From positions 948,848 through 1,012,847 of the forward strand of contig JACEVL010000029.1 of NCBI GenBank assembly GCA_020284085.1: a DNA stretch of 64,000 nt. Reading direction: 5' to 3'. Below the pieces are notes generated by a model. That model was not told the origin of the DNA and did no database searches. It saw nothing but the letters and a program-made list of their open reading frames with translations. This stretch comes from Aporrectodea caliginosa (Eukaryota > Annelida > Clitellata > Crassiclitellata > Lumbricidae). Below are positions 11,483 through 23,968 of the stretch, piece by piece. The position numbers were made by a program, and so were the translations under genes. Within the stretch, counting starts at the first letter, position 1; every line of letters starts with the position of its first letter.

Positions 11483-12151
11483 AGGTAGGGAAGGTAAACA
11501 TTGTCAAGTTTTCAGCAAGTTGTTTGGGGCGTGCCAAACCAAATAAGTTGAGTTTTGGAAGAATTTAGGGAAAAGCGGTAACCGACCAAGAACCCGCCGT
11601 TGTTTTTGTTTATTAATCAGTTATTCATCAGTGACGACAACTCATAGCAATATCGTCTACGTCTTAGAACAGCATCGATCGACCGTTAACGTTTTATCAA
11701 CGTCGTACATTAGTAGGCTAATTTACAAACAGCGTGCACTATTCATAGTTGCTCTTTAAGCTGCCAGGGTTGCTAACATATTTGAGTCTCAATTTCATTT
11801 ACTTGCAAATAATACTCGAATTAGGCCTATTAATACTTATTTCAACTATAGGCCTAGGCCTATCTATAACTGTCTCCTCGGCTTGACCTCCCGGATTCTG
11901 ACCTGGAATGGACAACACGACCTATAGCTGGCTTTTGCGGACTTTATTTGATATAGCACAAGTGTATAGCATATAGTGAATATAATATCCGATAACCTGT
12001 GTGGCTGAATGGCTGGCTGTCTCTATGATTCTGTTCGTCTGAGTTATATACTTGTTTAACTATAGTAGACCTACATTCGTTTATAAATCTGTCTGACTGT
12101 CGACCTATCTCTCTACATCAGGCTACCTGCATAAGTAATACGTAGAGGAAG

Positions 12152-13812
12152 AGGGGCGTCCATCCCCCTTTACGCCTATGAAGCATTACCCCCCTCTTTT
12201 TATCAGAATGCCCCCCACGACGACAGCCCCAGACGACTGGTCGACTGTCGACAAAAGAGAAAATCTTTATTATCGAAATTTGAAGTATAATTATTTTTAA
12301 GGCTGAATTCTTTAACGTTTAAGTCATTAATCAAGCAACATTATGCATTACACAGACAGAGGCGTACGGCCAGAACGGCCAGACAGTATTATAACATAAG
12401 TACTAAAATTACAATAGGTGCTTCTTCAAAGCAGCAGAGTGCGTAGACTAGCTACATCCGTAACAGCTGCAGCTACAGGAAGAATCGGGACTTGAGATTT
12501 GCATCTTAAAGAATTGATGGTAGGTGTATAGGCCTACTGACAAAAGCAGCCTCCATCTCTTGACTTTTTCTCTGCTCTTTTCTAACTGCCAGAACTGTAC
12601 ATTCCTATCATGGTCTTCGCTGTTTTGATAATTTTCGTTTAGGTCTTTAGGTATTATATTTAAAAGTAAACGAATGACTGTATTGTGAACATGAAGGACT
12701 AGGCTACTTATATATAACGTCGAGTAACATGAAGACTGGAGACTGGAGTTATGTAGGCTTATGGTGTGTACAGGCCACGTGGCTTGCAGAGGGACACTGA
12801 ATTGCGACAGAGACATTGCGACAGCCGACAGAGACAGAGAGAGACAGGCAGACAGACAGACAGAGAGTGAGTGAGAACAAGGCAGATATTATTTCAGGCA
12901 TATTTCTTAGCGCTCGAGATGAGTTATCTACCGTTTGGAGAATGCAGTGGTTGTAAACGTGAAAGAGAGAATCATGCCTAGCACAGGCTGGGTCTATTGG
13001 CGCGCACCCAAGTTAACGTATCTTTTTATACAACTGAGTGTTTGCTTCAATAGTGTGAGTCACATAATCCGACACATCATAATCCGGTGACCTATATGTC
13101 TGTGGACCTGTGTATGATATAATCATGTATCATGAAGCATCCGTGACCCGTCATATACAGGCTATAGCTCGACTCTGCAGTCTGAACTAAAAAAATTGAA
13201 AAAAAGACATTAATTTCTTTAGTTAGAAAACATGGGCCCTTGGGACTTCGGGGCCTCTGGACTTTGTTCACCCTCTTTATATGGTTGTTGAGCCACAGCT
13301 ACTCTGTCGGCGGTAACAGACTTTACAATGTTCAAAGTTATACATACCTTGTAGTCTTCCACTTGTGGTGTGTAGTACAATGTATGCGCCATTAATTTGT
13401 CACTACGGATAAGCATGCCGCACAACGGCTCGCAACATTTATACTTTAGTAAAACATTGTCTCTGGGCATGATTACAATGATTACTTGTCTAGTAAAAAA
13501 ATAAAATCAAATTGCAAATTCATAGCACCGCATTATAACTCAAGTCTCATACACAGTGTGACGTCATCGTACTACCAAAGACTATATAACGATAGGCCAA
13601 AATAATTAAATTGAAGACTAATCGTCAGCTCGGTCGGAGAACAGCACAATGATTTTAATATTAAATTAAACAAATAAAAGCATTTTCGAAAATCAAAAGC
13701 ACATCTATTAATTTCTGAAATTCAAAAAATGAGTAGTGAAAAAATTCTTTTCCCCCTGAAAAGGCTACTATGAAGATCTCTGCTTCATTCCCCCATAGGA
13801 TGGACGCCCCTG
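12152..13812. mobile_element. Non-autonomous DNA transposon with short inverted ends
   Basis: The left end AGGGGCGTCCATCC (12152) and the right end GGATGGACGCCCCT (to 13811) are inverted repeats. They are flanked by an 11-bp direct repeat, CGTAGAGGAAG, at 12141-12151 and 13813-13823. The interior of about 1.6 kb has no recognisable transposase. It includes a purine-rich GACAGA repeat at about 12810-12875 and an unassigned minus-strand frame of 83 codons at 13219-13470. The termini resemble hAT ends (CAGGGGCG), but the direct repeat is longer than the 8 bp expected, so the superfamily is uncertain. Confidence 0.75.
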
Positions 13813-14287
13813 CGTAGAGGAAGAAAAAAGCAATATACTTGAAAAATTACAAGTGGATGTACGGTTACCTTTTTATGGGCCCCCAAGAAACTACACTTCC
13901 GGCCATCAGGGCCCGAAGCAATGAACCGGCTGCACCCCCTCTCATAGGCCTAGGCAGCCTAGGCCTATAAATCGTTTCAGCTATTAGCCTACGTTGTCCT
14001 GTCCTATATCTTTACTGTAAACAGGGCGTGTGTGGCTTTGTTACGAATCATCTTTGGACCAGACTTTGACTTGTAGGCCTACTGTTAACTATGTAGAATG
14101 CAAAACCACACGTATGCCAAGTGCTTTCTAGGGTTTGGTCTTTGCGGCGAATTTTCTCTCTTGAAATCTAGCAATTTCACTCGTCAAAACCAGTGTAAAT
14201 CTCCAATGTACTGTAGACGTATAAGCATATATATATAGGCCTAAGGTTTACACGGGAGAGATAGTTGTTTCAGTGAAATTCAGCTGA

Positions 14288-16333
14288 ATGGCAGACGCAG
14301 TTGAAGAAAGAGTGCAAAAAAGCAGAGAACGATTCATGCGGTAAGATAACGAGTTAACCTGATCTTAATAATGATCCTGTATCTTAAACTTGTTTGCGTA
14401 TTCATTCATTCATTCATTACATTCATTCATTTATATATAGCGCCCCTTCGAGGTTACTACTCAGGAGCGCTCCCGACACCAGCACGGCTGAAAAGGACAG
14501 TTTTGAGGCAAGAATAGAAAGATTCAGAGTGGATGCAAGCACAGCGCCAAAGGGAGCCAGTTCCAGAACGAGGGTCCACCCACTGCGAAGGCGCCATTCT
14601 GCTTAGTAGCTGTGCGGGCAACAGGAACCATGAGCACGCCCCGCTCAGTATCACATAGGAAATCTGTCAATTCATGATACTTCATACTTAGCCGTCTGTT
14701 TGTACACTATGCACTATATGCACTAGGCCTATATAGTCTATAGGCACTATAGACTATAGCAAAGTCGTCTGCTCTGGAGTTTGCAAGCGCCAATAGCACA
14801 GTAATGTAATAAAAATTATATGAAATTATGCGATGGGTCCCCAGCATAGCATGTAATGTAAATCTCCTCACGAAATTAGCAACACGCAGAGCTGTGTCAG
14901 GTCATTCCACTGTGGAAGGGCCCATGGACGATAGCAAAGGCACGGTGTTGGGGACTACAGTTACCTACCAGTTTACTTACAGTTGTTACATTTTCAATAA
15001 CTTTTGCCGTTTCAAAATGGCATTTAAACAAGACACTAAACTAGTCACAGTATGGTTTCCTTTTCCCCATTTCTCTACAGCTGTTACTATTTCAAATATT
15101 TTGTAGGTTGCAAGTTACTTCTGATCAAAGTGCCAATGGCTTATCTGTTTTATTATATGGGTTTAAATATGATGACTTCAACAGAGCAGGTATCTTCAGC
15201 TTCAGCATTGTATTTTAATGACTCAGAAACATTTAAAGGTTCTAATTCATGTAAAAAATATTGTCTTAAGTTATGGTGGCACGTAGGCCTGTGTACATAC
15301 ATGAACACCATCCAGGATTCAAAATTCGGTGCAATTGGGAACTGAAAATATTTGTTCAATTATTAGATTACATTACAATGAGCGGTAAAGGACCTAATAA
15401 TTTAAATTTACCTTCACAGCTTCAGTGACAACCGGCCACACTAAAGTCTTCAAGAGCCTCAACTTTGAGTAATTATGGCATTGTAATAGTCACCAAACTG
15501 CGGATGACGAGGCACCGTGTTTTAAAATGCTGTATGGATTGTTTTAGATTTCACTTGTTGTTATAGCCTCTTTTGTTTTTGTTTCAGGCCTAATAAGCTT
15601 CCCTAAGCTTTGTAAATATTTTGAGGCAGTGCGGGACAACTACTGGACCCTTCTCGGCTTTGAAAAATCTCTACTTCAGTTTATTTACATTGTGGGAATT
15701 CACATCGACATTTCAGAGGATTTTTACCAAACAGCAAGCATGGCTTCAAAGATAAGAATGGTTACTAAATTATCAAGTATTGGAAATTCTTCTTTTTCAT
15801 TGCATGTGTCCATGATAAATGAAGATTCCGGACAGGTGATGGCAGCGATGTTCAGGGAAATGGTCCATATAAGTGCAAAAACCAGGAAACCAGAATCACT
15901 AAGTCCAGTCCTCAGGCAAAAGGCCAGCAGAATTCTTGATGGCTTTCAATTACAGGCGCCTCCAAGACTGTTGCTGCCTTCTGTCGACAGACAAAACTGC
16001 TACTGCTGCAAAATTACGGTTCTCAATATTGACATGGACATTTATTACCACACAACTCAACTTAAGTATGCTGATTACGCTCTCGAGTGTGCTGCCCGGG
16101 CTACGGAATCTGGATACTACAAGAGGCTAAAGGGAGACATTTTCGATTACTGTGTGAAGAAGTCAAGTTTTGCACACATTGGTGAATCCCATGCAGGTGA
16201 TGAGTTGTTGATCATGACCTGGGAAGACCAGTTGAACCCACTGTTGCTTTACTTTGTAGTCACCAAGAAAGGAAAAGACGTATGTCAAGCGAATATGGAA
16301 TTCTACGACCCATATGTTTACAGTAATTTATAA
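14288..16333 (+). CDS. Double-hotdog thioesterase-like protein, copy 1
   Basis: Exons 14288-14340, 15107-15189 and 15588-16333 join in phases 2 and 1 to give 293 aa. The first hotdog domain begins in exon 2 with GFKYDDFNRAG, which aligns with the DxDxxG start of 4HBT-type domains. It continues to GNSSFSLHV (about residue 105) and SAKTRKPESLSP. The second starts near CYCCKITV and has DMDIYYHTTQLKYADYAL, then GDELLIMTWEDQLNPLLLYF. Hotdog proteins usually hydrolyse acyl-CoA or acyl-ACP thioesters; the substrate here is unknown. No signal peptide or membrane segment is visible, so it is probably cytosolic. The exon-1 ATG is in the same position in all three copies. AATAAA occurs at 16365-16370. 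Copy 1 is clearly more diverged than copies 2 and 3 are from each other, and its exon 2 is 12 nt shorter. Confidence 0.85.
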
Positions 16334-17829
16334 AACTTATGAACCCACGATTTATGTATTTTATAATAAATACATCACCCAGAAACGAAACACCTGTTCT
16401 GCAAAAAAAACAGAACTTTGGAAACGTGATACACATTCTATGTAAAAAAACCAAAAACAACTCCAATTTAATTGGACAGTAAGAAAATGAAACCCACCCT
16501 TTGAGAGTCTACAGTCAGATGCAGCACAAAATAAATAACTGGAAGTATATAGGCCTATCTAAAGTTCTACAGCAGGAACTGAAGAGAAGAATACAGTATA
16601 TAGAACTTAAACCAATGGTGATAATGTTGCAGAGAAGGACCAACACATGAAGATATTTTAGTATACTATAGTATTGAAAAGATGATTAAATGGATAAACA
16701 TCAAGACTTATAAGAATACAAAGACTTGTAATCACTCTGTATGGCAAGTTGAGGACTTTGACAAAAGAATTGCTTCACCTGAATTTTTTAAATGTAAGGA
16801 AGGAGACAAAGCAAATAATTTGTGTGAAGAAACCATTTTCTCCATTCTTCCTGATGTCCAGGCTTGAAAGAAGTCTGTTAATGAGTTGTTAAGTTTTGCG
16901 GAGAGCTTTGATTAATGTTATGATAGGTGTATTTGTTGCTAGCATTTTTTATCATTGTCTAGCTAAATAACAGTCTAAAGCAGAGGAAAGACAAAAAACA
17001 CCAAGAAAACAAACTGATGTCCAGTAGGTTATTAAACTGTTTCAAAGATTTGTAGAAATAAATGCTATACAAATAAATGCTAAACAGTGGCACCAAAGTC
17101 AAGAAGTCTGTTCTGGCACTTACCTTCATCCCAAATCACGAACGATTACTACTGTTCTCACTGACTCATGACTCTTTTACTCAGGAAACTTTGGATGAAA
17201 TTCGGTCACTAAAAAATCTGCTGACAAACAGTACTTTGTAGATAAAGTTCTACTCACCTTCTCAAAAGCCGCTTGGATGTGCTTTGTACCACCATATATG
17301 ATATATCTTAACACAAACCAATCGGTCGCATGATAAGGAATCCTTTCCATGTACTGTTATGTAATGTAGGCTAAATCTCCAAAATATCTGAGCGCTACAC
17401 AAAAGCCATCTCAGGGAGACGAGTTTAACAACGACCGTAGGCCCCTATATGAAATCAAGTCCACAACAGCCAGCTGAGTTGTTTGGTCCGCCCGCATGCC
17501 CCCGCGAGGCCAGTATATAAGCCTAGTCCCATATGAGACCTCATACACGCCAATCATCGTCGATATGACGGCGTCGTTAAATAAACGTATTTAAGAGACC
17601 TCATACGATGCATAATGGGCATGCTGGTAGGCTGTTTGTTTCTTTAGGATTTTTAACGATTGGCAAATATCCGAGTAGGCCCTATTGACATTTTAAAGTT
17701 ATTTGGCGTTTTCCAAATCTGTTTGAGATTGCGTTTTAGTGATATGCAATCATATAATCTTTTGTTTAGTAAATGCTCTCTGTGTAAATAACAGTAGCTT
17801 ATAGTCCAGCTCCAATGAATTCATTAACA

Positions 17830-17830
<1 letters not shown>

Positions 17831-17914
<84 letters not shown>
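17831..17914. repeat. Microsatellite (ATC)n
   Basis: About 28 nearly perfect ATC triplets are followed by AATAAACG-type SINE 3' end sequence read on the minus strand, so this is probably the expanded tail of a retroposon. Confidence 0.9.
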
Positions 17915-17915
<1 letters not shown>

Positions 17916-18474
17916 ATAGGCCTATTCGTTTATTGTGTTAACAACAGACATAACACTGGAGAAAAGCTAGATAGTAGGCTATAGTATAATAACTTAGTAA
18001 GAGTTAAGGAATAACATTCAAGATATAAAGTTTCGTGAGTCTTTGTTAGGTACGGTAGGTTAAAGTTATGTTGTTAGACCCTGACAAAATAGGGGGTGAA
18101 AAGCTGGTTGATGAAAAGACATCTGAGTGAATGATTCTCATTTAGCAGAACAGCTTTGAATAGTGAAGTGTCTGCCTCATTAGCAAGAACTTTCGCAGAA
18201 GGGGAATTTGTTTGAATAAATCCAGAGCGTTTCAGTCTGTTCATCAGGCGTTCACTTTGCCCATTGGACACTTTCGCCTGAGTAATTCAAAAACCTTTCC
18301 ATAGACGGCACTAGGCTACAAATTCAGGAACAGTCAATTTCTGTATATTTGTATTTGTATCTGTTGTTATCTTTAAGAGTCTCAATAAGAGCTGCTTTGA
18401 CCATTTATCTACTGATAACATCTATATATAGTGCGCACTTAATAATACTGCTATGACAGTCCCGTTTATAAGTT

Positions 18475-18860
18475 AGTGAACTTCCAATCCAGATTTTGGC
18501 GCTCCTTGATTTAAATAGAACGTTAGATGTGAATACAGTTGGGCCAAGGAATCCTTGAAGTTGACGTTTGAACAGACTGAGTGTCTCTATTGCTGCTATA
18601 TGCTGATAGTAAAATAATTATAATTATGTTCGCCAATCGGATCTACCTACTGGCGACAGCCGCGACAACTAGCGCGCAATTCATTATAATAATGAAGCGA
18701 CCTTTGCTCAGTCCCCGTAGGTCAACTTCCGGTCCACATTTTAAATAGGACGATGAAGTGTCTACACTCTACAGTTAAAGCGAAGGAATCTTTGCAGTTG
18801 AGCTCTGAACAGTGTTGATTGCACAGAAAAATAAATTTCGCTGCAACTGGATTCGACAAA
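18475..18860 (+). promoter_or_regulatory. Putative duplicated promoter of hotdog copy 2
   Basis: The 140 bp before the copy-2 start (about 18722-18860) are nearly identical to those before copy 3 (about 25982-26113). Both contain ACTTCCGGT, an ETS-like site, followed by CCACATTTTAAATAGGACG with an AT-rich TATA-like core. A more diverged version lies at 18478-18595 (ACTTCCAATCC, TTTAAATAGAACG, AAGGAATCCTTG), so this promoter module appears twice upstream of copy 2. Regulatory function is inferred from conservation and position only. Confidence 0.5.
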
Positions 18861-21800
18861 ATGGCAGAATCGAAAGAAACACGCGTTAAGCCATCTATGC
18901 AGCTTATAAATCGTTACGTACGGTAAGATATATATCTGTATTGCATCTGTTAGACCATTGATACGTAAACACTAAACAGGCAATAAGGGTCACACTAACT
19001 GCCTGGAGTTAGGGCCGATGTAGATAACTTTGTTCAGAGCTGAGGTCAGGCTAAACCATCAAGCTCATTCTTTAAACTATTTGCCAGTCACATGGTAATG
19101 ATTGCCAAATGTAGCCCATTTAGGCTACTAGTGAGCACATTTCTGTTTAACTCGAACCACGTTGTTCGTTGGAATCAAATGTATGTCCATGTGACTTTAA
19201 TCATAATATTATCATTTGCTATAAAATTTTTCTCAGGCTAACGTTGAGAGGTCAGGCAATTCGTGAATAAGCTGGTTCGTCATTTACTGTTTATGGATGA
19301 TAAAAATTAGTGCATTTTTATACTCAGCTAATATGAGTTATTAGCAGGCTTTCAAATTGAAAACTTGGAATATAAGTTGCCTTTGGTGAAACATATATAT
19401 AGGCGTTAAAGAAAATAGGGAAGGTTGACATCTGGTGCTGTTGTTGTGACACTGGCAAGAACAATTAAGTAAGCTGTGCTGAATGCATTTTGCGGGGCCC
19501 TAGATGAATGGTAACATCACTGGCATGAAGAGAAGAACATCCCGTACTTAGAAAGCTGGATGGGTTCCAGCTGCCCTTCCAAAGGCCAACTCAGCCTTTC
19601 ATTCACTAGGTGGCATTGGTAAAATGAGAAGCAGGATGTGATGGGCATCTTGCATGGCTGCCATACAGTCAAATTCGACTCCTGCAGTAACTTCCTACTA
19701 TGACTTGTAATTATACTGCATACTTGTCAGTTTGAATTAATAAATAATATTATTATTATTATTTTATTATTATTATTTATTATTATTATTATTATTATAT
19801 ATTCGTTTATTGGCACAGAAAAAACAGCTGACACGCCACAACTGATTACAGATAATTCAAAAGAAAAATAAATATAGAATCAAAATATAAAACTAATATT
19901 AAAAGGAAGGTTCAAAAGATGGAATTTAGTGAAGCATTTATTATTATTATTTAGTATTTCGCTTGAGGACAAAAAGTGGTGGTGTACTTCTATTTGAGTG
20001 TAAATACACAAAACATCTTCAGGAGCACAACTTAAAACAAATAGGCTAGTAGCCTATCTCAAACCATTTAACACTATGCACAGTGTATGTTAAATAAGCA
20101 TTAAGCACTTGTAGTAAGTGTTGCTCATGGATTTTTAACTTAGTCACTGTACATTGTGGAATGTTTACTATGCTGTTGCAGTCTAGCATCCAGCATTCCA
20201 GTACCAGCAGATAACAGCATCAATGACTTAACAATTTTGTTGCATGGGTTTAAGTATGATGACTTCAACAGAACAGGTATTCATCATAAATAATTTTCAT
20301 CAGTTTATTTTAAAAACCATATGACTTATTGTATTTCATGCAGTATGGGAATTGTAAAAAAATAACTGGTGGGGGTTAGACGTTGATTTAGGTGCAGTTT
20401 GGGCGTGAAATGTAGACTTTACTATGGGAGCCTAAGAAGGACTGGGGGGGGGGGGGTTGAACCCACCAACCCCCCGACAATTCTCACCCTGATTTTATGA
20501 TAACAGTGCTGTAGCAGTAATTAGCTAGGATTTGAGTAAAACAAGATGGTATAACAACTTACGGAGGCAAATTCCATCCTACCCAGACAACAGTCTGGGT
20601 TCAGAAAGTTTTACTCTACAGAGTCTGTCCTATCACATATTCTTGTCAACATATTTGAAGCTGTTGATTAGGGGCACATAACACTCCTTGCCCTTGTTTG
20701 CACGAGTGGTGCCTTCAACAATTATTAATATTATTAATTCTTAGACATTTCTTTCTATCTTTGTAAATGGTTGTGGTATGTCAGCAATGAGTTCAATAAA
20801 TGAATATATGATTTTATGATTAACACTGTTGAATATGACATGCTACTGGAGCACTTTGAAAGATGGTTTGGTGTCATTGGTTGTCCTCTGTTATGTTTGA
20901 TGTCTTTCCTCTCTTGGACAGTGATTTTTAGGTCCTGATGGTCTGACTGGGCAATGGTCTTCCACAGGGTTCCATTCCAGGCCTCGCTGCATGTAAACTA
21001 CACTGCTGATGTTAACCTGTTTCTTTCCTCTTTGTGGCTCATCTGTATGCTGATGACACTGAGGCATATAATTATGTCCATCTAGCACAGCTGTCCAGGC
21101 TATCTCCTCGGAGAAAATGCTTCAGACATCAGAGCCCTTGGTGACTGGATGTTGTCGAATTGTTTTGGCTGAATTCTTGGAAAACTCAATCAATATGGTG
21201 CCTGGATATTGTCGATCCCCATTAATATGGATTGGTAGTCATGGGTAGCACTCCAAAATTGACTTTGCCCTGCTTGCAACAATACTTCCCTGCTGTCTTT
21301 TTCTCCACTAATGTGAGTGATCTGGGTGTTCAGAAAGTGCATGTGGCACCATAGAGCAATCAATACGGTAGCTTACTAATCAAATGACCCACAATTTTTA
21401 AAAACAGTTGACACTTTTTGTTTTGAAGTTTAAATCTATGAGCTTTACTAAACTTAACCTGTATAGTAAGTTTTAATATGACTTCATTTGTTCTGTTTTG
21501 CCTTTTAGGTCTGATTAGCTTACCTAAACTTTGTAAACAGTTTGAGGCATTCTGGCTTAACGTTTGGCCTGCTATTGGTGCTCTGGATCATGCTGTTCAA
21601 TTACTTTTCATGGCTGGGTGTCACGTAGAAGTTTCGACGGAGCTTTATAGAACAGCAAGCATGATGTCAGAGATGAAGATGGTCATCAACGTGGCGAATG
21701 TTGGAAATTCGTCTTTTTCATTTCATATTTCAATTGTCGATGAAACGTCTGGGCAGACGTTGGCAACGATGGTCCGAGACTTGGTTCATGTGAGCTCTAG

Positions 21801-22254
21801 AACAAGAAAACCTGAGCCATTGCCTCCAGACTTCAAGGAAAAGTTGACCAATACTATGGATGGTTTTCAAATTCAGTTGTCTCAACGGCTGGTGCTACCT
21901 TCAGTAGATAGAGAAAGCTGCTTTTGCTGCAAATTAATTGTTAACAATACTGACATGGACTATTATAATCATACAACTCAGGTGAAATACATTGATTTCA
22001 CTATGGAGTGTGCAGCTCAAGCGACTGCATCTGGATACTACAAAGAACTAAAGAGAGATATTTTTGATTACTGCGTGAGAAAGTTTAGTAATGTGCATAT
22101 TGGTGAATCCCGTGCCGGTGATGAATTGTTGATGATGACCTGGGAAGACCAGTTGAACCCACTTTTGCTTTACTTTGTAATCACCAAGGATGGCAAAGAC
22201 ATATATCAAGCAATGGTTGAGTTTTACGATCCATATATTCACAGCAATTTATAG
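18861..22254 (+). CDS. Double-hotdog thioesterase-like protein, copy 2
   Basis: Exons 18861-18922, 20182-20276 and 21509-22254 join in the same phases as copy 1 and encode 300 aa. After a basic leader (MAESKETRVKPSMQ), the first hotdog domain spans about residues 42-160: GFKYDDFNRTG at its start, GNSSFSFHI at 118-126 and RTRKPEPLP at 150-158. The second hotdog domain spans about residues 190-295: CFCC at 190-193, DMDYYNHTTQVKY at 201-213 and GDELLMMTWEDQ at 256-267. The DxDxxxH motif corresponds to the active-site DxDxxGH of 4HBT thioesterases, but the glycine is replaced. Likely thioesterase activity is inferred from fold alone. The protein is about 88% identical to copy 3 over exon 3 (counted by eye). 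A LINE remnant fills much of intron 2. Confidence 0.87.
19744..19800. repeat. Microsatellite (ATT)n with SINE 3' end
   Basis: An interrupted ATT repeat in intron 1 of copy 2 runs directly into ATATTCGTTTATTGGC, the shared 3' end of the SINE family on the minus strand. Confidence 0.8.
20570..21340 (+). mobile_element. CR1/Jockey-type LINE reverse-transcriptase remnant in intron 2 of copy 2
   Basis: Read in shifting frames, the segment shows the ordered motifs of a non-LTR reverse transcriptase. It has QSGFRKFYS(T)ES near 20590, a degraded LPQGSIPG near 20960, and LYADDTEA at about 21042-21065, the catalytic YADD box. Many stops and frameshifts show it is dead. A shorter version of the same insertion lies in intron 2 of copy 3 at about 27280-27680, so the insertion predates that gene duplication. 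Confidence 0.75.
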
Positions 22255-23099
22255 AATCATTGGACAAGCAGTGACTAATTAATGTATTTTTGATTATGCG
22301 TTCAAAAGAACAAATATTTTTTTAATTTTCTCTTGCAGCAAATTTTTTTGTGATGATAAAGATTTGTTAGCATTTTCTTCTGTTTATATAGAAAAGAAAC
22401 TTTTGTTCTACTCCTAAGTGATTGTGATAATTTTGCATCTCATTGCTCAAATTTTCAGCAATATTTACGTTGCTTCTCTTTCATTTGAGCCAATTTCTAC
22501 TGAAAATGTGGATACTTAGGTATGGAACTTCTGTTTATACAATGTAATGTAATTAGTAACTTATATAGCGCCACTCACAGCAGTGTTGATTCAGCAGCTC
22601 TCCCAGTGCGAGTACCCTGACAGAAGAAATAGGAACAGATCCAGAAAAGAATGGAAAACAGGTCAAGAGGAGGGGACACAGGGAGGGCATTCCACAAGGC
22701 TGCCCAATGGTGGAAAATTATCTATTTTGGGCCAAAGTGGTCCTAGTTGGTGGGACAAAGAGATCATGCTGGTCCAAAGAGCGTAGAGGTCAGACAGAAA
22801 CTGCAGAATGAGGAGAGCGAATGAGATCATATAATTTCATTTACTGAAAGATAGTGAGTTGGCAGACCGCAACTTATTACATTGAAAACATAAAGGAAAA
22901 AGATTCCCTTCCGATTTTATTGTCAATAATCGTCAGGTGCCGGGGCAGCAGTGGCGTAAATCATGGGGGGGAACAGAGGGACTGCCCCAAAGTTTTGGCT
23001 TAAGCCTTTCTGTCCCTCCCCGAAAAGATCCGGCCGTAGTAGAATCTGTCCCACCCCAAAGTCATGTATAGATTTTCGCCTTTGCGGGGCAACAATAAG

Positions 23100-23600
23100 T
23101 CACTTGTTAATAGAGTGAAGAAATAGGCTATCTCAGATAAAGTCTTGAACAGCACACGAGGAATCAAACTCCGGTCGTCTTTTTTGGCAGTTGAAAGTCA
23201 TGAGGTCTCTGGCGCAGGTCTCCGTCGAACTGTCGGTGGAAACAGGCAACGGCATACATGGCCTGAATTCCATATTACCGTATGAAGAAGCCGTTTGTCT
23301 GCCTAGCTCTGCCATCATACAGATTACATCAGGCTGCTGAGGCTGGAGGTAGCCCAGGCGCTTGATTCTGCAAAATCCTTTGGAGTCCATTTCGATCGCT
23401 GGCGGTGTCCCCTGTGGGCTTCTGTAATCTGTATGTACCCCACCACGTCGAGGAGGCGTATAGGGCTATAGGCGGCGTGCAATATCATGGTGGCTGAGAT
23501 ATTTTGGTGCAAAACCCAGCTTGTTCGTGAGGACCAAAACTTGGACTTTGAACTGCGGGCTGTAAGAGGAAGCCAGTGCAGTTGATTGACCATGTATAAG
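23100..23600 (-). mobile_element. LINE reverse-transcriptase C-terminal remnant (antisense)
   Basis: Minus-strand frames contain LHWLPLTAR, the well-known C-terminal LINE motif (LHWLPI.eR), followed by frameshifted pieces matching the usual downstream region. The element is broken by several stops. Confidence 0.7.
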
Positions 23601-23699
23601 GAGATGTGGGAGAATTTTAAAGACGATCAGTCAATCTAACGGCAGCTCTAACTTCTAGGGACAGATTGCAAGCCCTGCAGGCGTATCTTGGGAAGACCA

Positions 23700-23845
23700 A
23701 TAATTAATAAGAGTTTTCTACAGTTAATTTTGGAACAGATATATATACATGAATTATAGAAGTCAGGGTGGAAGAAGAGACGGATGATCTTTCTCTTCTT
23801 CCACCCTGATTTCTCAGATCTGCGAATGGCCCTGATGCTAGAATA
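23700..23845 (-). mobile_element. LINE fragment related to the one at 10.98 kb
   Basis: It shares GGAACAGATATATATACATG, TCTTCTTCCACCCTGA and TCAGATCTGCGAATGGCCCT with 10975-11110. Coding content is minimal; it is identified by similarity to the other copy within this window. Confidence 0.65.
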
Positions 23846-23968
23846 GAAGTCATTAGTTAGCCTAAAGTTGCAAATAATGTAATGCTATCCGGCTGTGGAT
23901 TGTTTTCATGCTCTGCTCCTTGGTTCTACCTCCCGCCCCGGGTCCGCTCCACGGTTCTGTCCTCTGTT

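Larger units (their letters stand above)
16334..18860. other. Intergenic region between hotdog copies 1 and 2
   Basis: The 3' UTR of copy 1 runs to about 16370. At 17350-17490 lies a dispersed repeat (TAAATCTCCAAAATATCTGAGCG) also seen near 26.47, 38.08 and 38.35 kb. At 17487-17692 is the sequence shared with the broken fourth copy. An (ATC)n run occupies 17831-17914. A minus-strand frame at 18074-18271 ends in a LINE-like pattern (LFKAVLLNENHSLRCL) and may be a retroelement relic. Promoter-like sequence for copy 2 begins near 18475. Confidence 0.5.

Noticed and set aside
12448..12816. 122-codon minus-strand frame inside the 12.2-13.8 kb transposon
   Set aside because: No transposase or other family pattern, ends in a Cys/Ser-rich low-complexity stretch, and lies within a non-autonomous element.
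18074..18271. Minus-strand 65-codon frame with a LINE-like ending
   Set aside because: The similarity rests on a few residues (LFKAVLLNENHSLR) and is too short to define an element, so it is only mentioned within the intergenic entry.
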